Shown: in pieces, positions 56,780 to 64,000 of the stretch
How positions within the stretch are numbered: the first letter of the stretch is position 1
Layout of the letters: each line of letters starts with the position of its first letter
Assembly: GCA_020310875.1 (NCBI GenBank)
Contig: CM035413.1
Coordinates: 187,131,355 to 187,195,354 of the forward strand
Origin: Ceratopteris richardii
Taxonomy: Eukaryota; Streptophyta; Polypodiopsida; Polypodiales; Pteridaceae
Reading direction: 5' to 3'
DNA: 64,000 nucleotides
Position numbers and translations under genes: made by a program
The notes under the pieces: model-generated
The model's input: the letters and a program-made list of their open reading frames with translations, nothing else
Databases searched by the model: none
What the model was told of the DNA's origin: nothing

Positions 56780-58972
56780 TCAGCCCCCACAAGGTAACAA
56801 GCCTAAAGCTCTACGAAAAGCTTCAAACTTTTCCCGTGGAAGAGCTTTGGTGAATATGTCTGCCACATTATCTTGTGTAGGCACATACACCAAATCAATA
56901 TCTCTTGCATGAAGGCGCTCTCTCACATAGTGATAATGCACCTCAATATGTTTGGTCCGTGCATGAAAGACTAGGTTTCGTGCAACAGCCAAAGCACTAT
57001 GACTATCTGTGAGAATATGCGTAGCAGCATCAATCTCCATGCAAAGATCCATCAATAGGCGTCTCAGCCATATACACTCCACTGTAGTTGTGAAAATTGC
57101 CCTGTACTCAGCTTACTCAACCAAGATATGCATGAGTCTCCAAGGAAAAAGCAATTACCACTAGTGGACACGTGAGTATCATAACAACCAGCCCAATCAC
57201 TATCTATAAAAGCATGCAAGCATGGCTAAACATCTCTGCCATAAAAGAGACCTAAGCTCAAAGTGCCTCGGAGATATCTAAACACACGTTTCACCGCTTG
57301 CCAATGCTTAGTGCCAGGGCTATGCATGAATCGACTCAACTGGGAAACTGCATACTGTATATCTGGCCTTGTGTTGCATGCATATATAAGACATCCCACA
57401 GCTTGCTGATGTAAGAGAAGTATCAAATGCATCACTAGAATCCTCAACTGAGAACCTGAATCCTGTCTCAACTGGTGTGGAAACTGGCTTACAATCCTGA
57501 AAGTCAAAACGTTGAAGTAGTTTTTCAACATAGTTTGCTTGATTCATAACAATTCCCCCCTCAACGGATACAAACTGGATGCCAAGATAGTAGCTCAAAG
57601 GACCAAGATAAGTGGCATCAAAAGTATGCTGCAAATCAGCCATAAGAATGTCAAGTTTTGCATCACATGACCCTATCAAGAGTATGTCATCGACATAAAG
57701 AACAAGCACTATAAGATCAGCCCCATTTTTGCGTACATAGAGTGTGCTTTCAATCGGACCACATGTGAAGCCAAGAGCAATCAAGTGCTTATGTATGTTG
57801 TCATACCATGCACGTGAAGCTTGCTTGAGACCATACAAGGCTTTATGCAAGTGACAAACCATATGCTCTTTCCCTTTCATAGCAAATCCAAGAGGTTGCT
57901 TCACATAGACCTCCTCTTGCAAATCTCCATTTAAGAAGGCTGTTTTTATGTACAATTGATGCACTTTCCAACCTTGATGGGCAGCCAATGCAACCACGGT
58001 ACAAATGGTAGTCATGCGTGAAGTAGGTGCAAAAGTTTCCTCATAGTCAATGCCATATTGTTGCGCATATCCTTTGGCAACCAATCTAGCTTTGTAGCGA
58101 TCAATGCTACCATCAGATTTTCTCTTAATCTTGTAAACCCACTTTGTACCAATGACATTCTTTCCTTTTGGCAATTCACATAAATCACAAGTACCATTCC
58201 TATGTATGGAATCCATTTCTGATTGCATAGCACTCATCCATTGTGGATCGTCACATGCATCTTCAAAAGAAAGTGGCTCTTCATTACATGTTGTAGCAAT
58301 AAGAGAATAATCCACAAAATTACTTGATGCATGGTGAGAGCTTGATCTTGTTCTACCAAGTAAAGGTGCACTCAATTTGCTGTCCTGCAAAGTTTGTTTC
58401 AGCCACTTTGGCATAGATTGTGCACTCTTGATAGACATGCGTTCATTATGTAAAACATCTTCAATATGTACATCATGCGTGGGCTGAATTTCATGCTCAG
58501 TTTCAGCCATATTTTGACGCAAATGTTCAGCCATATGTGGCCGGAAATTTCCAGCAGTTTGGACATTTTTTGAGTGAATCTTTTCAGCCATGTTTGGTTG
58601 GAAATTCTCTGCATTTTCAGCCCTATTTGGCTGGAATTTTTCAGCCCTTTGAACCTCAGTTGGCTGGTCTACATGGCCATAGTCAAGCGCACCATTTTGG
58701 AACAAAGGCATGAGTGTATCGAACACATCTTGTGAGCTAACTGTTCGCAGTTTCTTGCATTCAAGTAGAGGGAAAACTGAATTTTCAGCAAATACCACAT
58801 CTCGACTCACAATAATTATGTTCGTCAATGGATGGTACAACCTATATCCCTTACTTTCAGCACTATAACCAACAAATATACATTTCTTTGCCTTGTCATC
58901 AAGTTTGTGGCGTTGTTGTGATGGCACAAGAGCATATGCCAAACAACCAAACACACACATATGACTAACCAT
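56780..58972 (-). pseudogene. Copia G: RT, RNase H and integrase end
   Basis: The integrase tail (CIFVGYSAESKGYRLYHP) is followed by a polar linker with repeated AEN/MAE words. RT has WVYKIKRKSDGSIDRYKARL, KTAFLNGDLQEEVYVKQP, LYGLKQASRAWYDN and the catalytic VLYVDDILLIG. RNase H ends with VPTQDNVADIFTKALPREKF. Broken. Confidence 0.88.
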
Positions 58973-59011
58973 AGGCTTATGACCATTCCAAGCCTCATAA
59001 GGAGTGATGAC

Positions 59012-60133
59012 TCACAATGCTTTTGTAGGGCAGCGATTCAACACATAGTTTGCACACATCACCGCTTCCATCCAAAACGTATAAGGAAAATGCTTTCCTT
59101 TGACCATACATCGTGCCATTTCAAGTAAAGTTCTATTTTTACGCTCGGCAACACCATTTTGTTGAGGTGTATATGGCACCGTACATTGGTGTGAAATACC
59201 TCTTTCACAAAGAAAAGCATTAAACTCATGTGACATGTATTCACCACCACGATCCGTGCATAGAGTCAAAAGCTTTTGTGAAGAAAAATTTTCAGCCATA
59301 GCTAAAAATGCTTTGAAGCAAGAAAATACCTCATTCTTTGGTTTCATAGGATACACCCATGTATGGCTAGTAGCATCATCAATGAAGGTAACAAAATATA
59401 CATGCTTCCCAAAAGATGGAGTCTTGACGGGACCACATACATCACTATGAACAAGTTGTAGTTTTCTTGTAGTGTGTGTATGACTATCTTTTGGAAAAGA
59501 AGCACGATGCATTTTTCCAAGAATGCAACCTTCACATGCATGCTTTTCAATGGACCCAAGTGTAGGCAAGCAAATAACCATGTCCTTCTTTTGCAAGTAG
59601 AGCAAACTATTGAAGTTCAAGTGACCAAAACGAGCACGCCAAAGCTCCATTTCAGCCATGGAGGAAGTATGAGCAACTAAAGCATTCGAGGCAGCCCTCT
59701 TGTATGTATCCATGCGATACAAACCATTACATAATGTATCGAACATCACAATAACATCACCATTGCTGAAATCATGAACCATACACTTATCATCAACAAA
59801 GTGTACATGAAGTCCAGCTTTGGCAATCAACGGAACTAAAATTAAGTTCTTCTTGATACCGGGAACATACAATGCATTTTTCAAGAGAATCACACCTCCA
59901 TTTGCAGCCGTAAGCTCAATTTCTCCTACTCCAATGATAGGATAAGAGGCATTGTTTGCACACACCACATGTCCTCCTTTAGGTGCATCTTTCAAAGAGG
60001 CAAAAAATCTTTTGCATGATGTTATGTGCTTTGAAGCACCACTATCAAAGAACCAATCCGAATCAGCCTCACTCACAACCATACATTTAGAATGTAAAGA
60101 AGCATCATAATGACAGTAACAACACATGCCCAA
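59012..60133 (-). pseudogene. Copia G: protease and integrase core
   Basis: The protease signature is WFFDSGASKHIT. The pre-integrase block ELWRARFGHLNFNSLL and CEGCILGKM are followed by the integrase core: HSDVCGPVKTPSFGKH, FIDDATSHTWVYP, TDRGGEYMSHEF and YTPQQNGVAERKNRTL. It is a long open stretch of about 370 codons. Confidence 0.9.
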
Positions 60134-60702
60134 AAATCTTGAGCCATGTTAGCTTCATCATTCTTTGGATTTGCTGAATTTTCAGCAATAGACATGCCCG
60201 ATTCCTTCTTCTTTTCATTGCGTTTAGCAAGCTTTCTACACTCATCAATAGTATGACCAGCCTTCCGGCAATATTTGCATCTCTTCTTCTTTTGCAAATC
60301 ACTATCATTAGAGGAATGAGTGGAAGGGGAAGCTTGAGGCTTTGGTTTTGATGAACCAAAAGCTGAACCATACTTGCTTTTCCCCTTTTGTGAGATAGCA
60401 AGTGCTTGTGTTCCCTCAATCAAACCACTCCTATTCACTCTAGATTGCTCTTCTTGCAAAAGAAGAGACGCAACCTCATCAAATTCATACATATTAGGAT
60501 TTCCTTTTGCAACCAAACGAAGTGTAGTAGCAAAGCTTTGAAAAGATTCTGGTAATCCTTTCAACAATGTAGAAATGAGTGATGCATCCGGAATAATCTC
60601 ATCTATGTTTGCCAATTGCTCTTTCAAGTCATTGATGCGTGTCACATACACATCCACTGACTCATTTTCAGCCATACATACATCCTCAAGTTGCTTCCTC
60701 AA
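60073..60702 (-). pseudogene. Copia G: gag, C-terminal part with zinc knuckle
   Basis: Middle and end of copia gag: INDLKEQLANIDEIIPDASL, FATTLRLVAKGNPN, and a perfect CCHC knuckle (CKYCRKAGHTIDEC). The N-terminal part is not present. Confidence 0.85.
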
Positions 60703-60773
60703 GTTGCTTCCTCAAGTATGCAACACGTGCTTCATTATGCACGACATACAAAGAAGCAAGAGTGTCCCATGCC

Positions 60774-60846
60774 GGACCACATACATCACTATGAACAAGT
60801 TGCAATTTTCTTGTAGTGTGTGTATGACCATCTTTTGGAAAAGAAG
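60774..60846 (-). repeat. 73-bp extra copy of copia G's integrase segment
   Basis: This stretch matches 59,430-59,502 (start GGACCACATACATCACTATG) almost exactly but sits directly after gag sequence of G and directly before the LTR of H. The two copies have the same orientation. It marks a rearranged junction rather than normal element order. Confidence 0.9.
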
Positions 60847-61930
60847 TGTTGGAACATCAAGCTTACACTATGCTTGAGGTGGATTTGATCTACATCAAAG
60901 GCTATCATGTCGAAAGAATATCCGTTGGAGAGTTCTTTTTCATATGCTCATTTATTATATTTCTTTGAGAGATTTCTGATGGTTCATTTACCGTTGTAAA
61001 AGCCTTGAGCTTTACACATGTAAAGGTAGAAATATAGAGCCCAAATCCCATGAATTTGTGGTGGTTGAAGTTGCAATAAATCAAGCAAATCAAATCACCT
61101 AAAAGTGGATCAAACTAGATCTTCACTTTTCCTAGATTGTAGGGAAGTGAATTGATTCCCTCCAACAACCATTCCTACCTTCATTTGAATTCAAACTCAA
61201 CTTGTAAAAGTCGTGGAACACTCCTAGAGGCTATATAAGGACTTGAAATCACTTGTACATTACATGGAAGCAATATACATACACTTGTGACCATCATTGT
61301 CTTGCTCCTTCAATTTTCTGCATCATCTTCTTCGCCAACAGTAATCTTGCAAAGGCTGCTGCTCTCTCTCTCCAGAGCTTCAAATTGAGTACAAGATGAC
61401 GCATTGGAAAGGTATAAGTGTCTAGTTTATGCTTATAAATTTTCATAGCATTTGGTTCAGTAGATTGGGAGGAATCTGAGTTTTTCTATCTCGAGGTCAA
61501 TCTCTACGTATTCGTGAAAAATAGAAAGTACCACCGGTGAATGTCGCATTCACTCCTATAGCATATTTTTCTTATTCCTTATACTTTTGTGCATTCCATA
61601 CACTCAACCCTATGTGTATCACTCCCATAAAAGGATTTTTTCTAATTGTAATCACGTTGGTCGCTATGGGCATTTGAAGTTCTTGTCTCTTCCATAGATA
61701 GTAAGTTTTTTTTTAGCTAGTGGACCCCCAAACCTATCTGTTTTGTATGGACTCATTCTCCTTGATGCTCCAAAGTACATAGTGTATTTCGTTGCACTTA
61801 TTACATGCTTATAAGGTCTATTTGAGTCTCCATAAGCTCAAGGGCTGGTCTTGTGCCGGTTGGCTTGACCAAACTTCGTCGCTTCGAAACGCACTTTTCT
61901 ACCTTCTACAAGCTTCTCCAAGTTCTTTCA
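60847..61930 (+). repeat. 5' LTR of copia H
   Basis: 1,084 bp from TGTTGGAACATC to AGTTCTTTCA, followed after one base by the primer site. A TATA box (CTATATAAGG, 61,231-61,240) sits about a third of the way in. Confidence 0.85.
61231..61240 (+). promoter_or_regulatory. TATA box in the LTR of copia H
   Basis: CTATATAAGG about 385 bp into the LTR, in the U3 position expected for the element's promoter. Confidence 0.65.
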
Positions 61931-61931
61931 A

Positions 61932-61943
61932 TGGTATCAGAGC
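61932..61943 (+). other. Primer-binding site of copia H (tRNA-iMet type)
   Basis: TGGTATCAGAGC one base after the LTR end, matching the initiator-methionine tRNA 3' end used by plant copia elements. Confidence 0.95.
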
Positions 61944-62021
61944 TAGATCAAGATGGGTGACGGCTTTCCCTCAATGATCGAGAAGCTTGATTGACACAAC
62001 TAGGCGGCTTGGCAAATCAGA

Positions 62022-63990
62022 ATGGAGGCCTACTTGCAAGGTAGAAATCTTTATGGAATTGTAGCAGGTGATGAAGCTATGCCTATTCCAAGATCCAAAG
62101 GAGCACCTACACAAGAGGAGACAAATAAGCTCACACTTTGGTGTGCAAGGGATGCTCAAGCAAGGTCATACATACTAAACTCTATCTCTGACTTTCTATT
62201 ACCACATATTAGCGGATGCAAGATATCTCAAGAGACTTGGGATGCCCTCGAGACTTTCTTTTCTGCTAGTACCAAAGCGAGAAAGAATCATCTTTGGAAC
62301 GAGTTCAACCAAATGAAGAAGATGCCTAAAAAAACTATCACAGAGTTTGTTACCAAGGTCAAAGAGGTTGCGGATCAGTTAGCATCCATTGGAGAGCTGA
62401 TTGAAGAAGAGGTCATCATGAGGCAAATTCTCAACGGCATTCGAAGTGATAAGCAATGGCAATCCTTCACGACGGCTTATGATCTCATCATGGATGTGCA
62501 AACTCTAGACTTCAACATCTTTCTTGGACAACTCTTCAATCAAGAAGCCAACAATAGCATAAAGGAAGGTAACTCCTATCATGGTAATTCAACTAGTACT
62601 CTATATGCAGATAAGAAGGATAAGAAGCAGAAAGGCAAGAAGAAGGAAGAAGATGAAGAAGAGACTTCTCAAGCCAACTTCGCAAGCAAGAGCAAGTGGA
62701 AAGGGAAGAAGAAAGGACCAAAGCAAGACAAAGCCAAAGGTAAAAATGTTCAACCTTGTGCCATATGCGATAAGACCAACCACACCACTCAGAATTGTTG
62801 GTTCAATGGGAAGACCCAGAAAGGAAGTGGAAGAGGTGGATATGGTAGCAATAGAGGCAGAGGTGGACACAACTTCAACAATAACAATAGAAGCTATAAT
62901 AGAAGGGACTACAACAATTATTCAGAAGATCAACCACATGAAGACTCATTGCTTCTTATGAATCTAAGCCACAAAGAAGGTAAAGAAGATGATCATTTGT
63001 TCTACATAGATTCAAGATGTTCGAATCATGTTGCAGGCAACATTGCTCTTCTATCTGATTTGGAAAGTCCAAAGTATAGACATGAAGTGCAAACAGGGGA
63101 TGACACGAAGCACAATGTGGAGAAGATTGGTAATGTCAAAGCTTCCAATGGCAGGACAAACATTCTAAGTAAGGTTCTCTATGTACCCACTATCACTAAA
63201 AACCTAATAAGTGTAGGTCAAATAGTTGAAAAAGGCTTGCAAGTTAGGTTCACCCAACATGGAGCTTTTGTGGAAGATCCATGTCAAGGCTTCAAGAAGA
63301 TAGCCCGAGGTGAGAAGCATGGTAGGCTCTTTACTTTTGAAGTAGGAGAAACCAGGAACATAACTCTATTCAACTTTGGGTTTCAAACCCTAAGTGAGCT
63401 TGAAGTGTGCCATAAGAGACTTGCTCATGTGAATGAAAGAACCTTGAAGGATATATGCAGGGATCAAAGTGTTTTAGGACTGCCGAACATATCAAAGCAA
63501 CACATGATCAATAGGTGTGATGCATGTCAGATTGGGAAGGAACAAAGACAACCATTCAACCACAAAGGCTACATGCACAACAACTTATTGGACTTAGTAC
63601 GTACAGATGTATGGGGACCAAGTCAAGAACCTTCATTGGCACGATCAAGGTATTATGTCTCATTTATTGACGACCATAGTAGATGGACTGTTCTATACTT
63701 TATCAAGAGTAAGAATGAAGTGTTTGATTGCTTCAAGAAGTATCTTCCACATGTGGAGAATCATACAAGTAGATCACTAAAGAAGCTCAGATCTGATGGA
63801 GGGGAGAATACTTCTCCAAAGAGTTTGATGAGTTCTTGCAAGAAAAAGGTATCAAAAGAAAAGTGACTACTAGGTACTCTCCTCAACTAAATGGAATTGC
63901 AGAGAGGAGAAACAAGACATTGGTTGGATAAGCCCGAACAATGCTTGAAGAGAAGAAGTTGCCACATTATCTATGGGCAGAAGCTATTTC
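62022..63990 (+). pseudogene. Copia H: gag, protease and integrase region (partial)
   Basis: Gag begins near MEAYLQGRNLYGIVAGDEAM, with LWCARDAQARSYILNSIS, WDALETFF and a Lys/Glu-rich stretch. A CCHC knuckle follows (CAICDKTNHTTQNC), then a Gly/Arg/Asn-rich RNA-binding-like segment. The protease site region reads FYIDSRCSNHVAGN. The pre-integrase block is EVCHKRLAHVNERTLKDI, the zinc region CDACQIGKEQRQPF, and the integrase core has RTDVWGPSQEPSL, FIDDHSRWT and LRSDGGE. It is cut by the window end. Confidence 0.88.
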
Positions 63991-64000
63991 AACTGTTGTG

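Larger units (their letters stand above)
56443..60773 (-). mobile_element. Ty1/copia element G, lacking its 5' end
   Basis: Minus-strand copia element related to E. In element order: gag (60.7-60.1 kb), protease, integrase, RT, RNase H, purine tract and 3' LTR (56,443-56,733). The 5' LTR, primer site and start of gag are not present. At 60,774 the sequence switches to a short copy of G's own integrase region. Its age cannot be estimated from one LTR. Broken, with about five breaks. Confidence 0.9.
60847..64000 (+). mobile_element. Ty1/copia element H (runs off the window)
   Basis: Plus-strand copia element with a long 5' LTR (60,847-61,930), a tRNA-Met-type primer site, gag, protease, pre-integrase and integrase up to the window edge. 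It is inserted at the rearranged end of copia G. RT, RNase H and the 3' LTR lie outside, so the target duplication cannot be checked. At least one or two breaks are suspected in the visible part; otherwise gag to integrase is a long open stretch. A gag fragment of the same family lies at 51,446-51,939. Confidence 0.9.

Overview
This window looks like nuclear DNA from a land plant: AT-rich, with plant-type Ty3/gypsy and Ty1/copia LTR retrotransposons covering most of it, methionine-tRNA-type primer sites, long (CT)n and (TA)n tracts and many AAACCCTA-like motifs. The lineage within plants cannot be fixed from the sequence. No complete host gene is supported. Traces of host sequence may remain at about 1.5-4.3 kb and 48.5-51 kb.

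Layout. 1-1.45 kb: AT-rich sequence and a probable LTR in minus orientation. 1.45-4.36 kb: non-repetitive sequence with splice-acceptor-like motifs on the minus strand. 4.36-9.24 kb: gypsy fragment A (minus), a probable LTR plus a long extra ORF region. 9.24-9.64 kb: an unusual array of short palindromes. 9.8-18.77 kb: decayed gypsy element B (plus), pol followed by the same kind of extra ORF. 18.79-21.80 kb: gypsy fragment F (minus), integrase end plus extra ORF. 21.8-23.14 and 46.80-48.45 kb: two sides of a probable non-coding plus-strand LTR element J. Gypsy element D (23,144-46,800, minus) sits inside J. D is split by a young, nearly whole gypsy element C (26,152-38,033, minus) and by a copia element E (39,608-44,928, minus). 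C and E each have a perfect 5-bp target duplication. 48.45-51.4 kb: low-coding DNA with a possible transit-peptide-like start. 51.4-52.7 kb: copia remnants. 53.2-55 kb: a cluster of CT/TA microsatellites. 55.83-56.44 kb: an LTR cut by copia element G (56,443-60,773, minus). 60.85 kb to the window end: copia element H (plus), which runs off the edge.

How the parts relate. By eye, LTR divergence is about 7% for D, 3-4% for E and 1.2% for C, which agrees with the nesting order. The most notable theme is that gypsy elements A, B, C, D and F carry (or in A consist of) an additional ORF. Where pol is present the ORF lies downstream of integrase in the same orientation. Its architecture recurs: a helical globular part, a Pro/Ser/Thr-rich linker and a coiled coil. 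In C it is preceded by a 1.6-kb proline-rich ORF built on a G/C-skewed minisatellite. These elements are treated as fossils; parts are given at domain level only.
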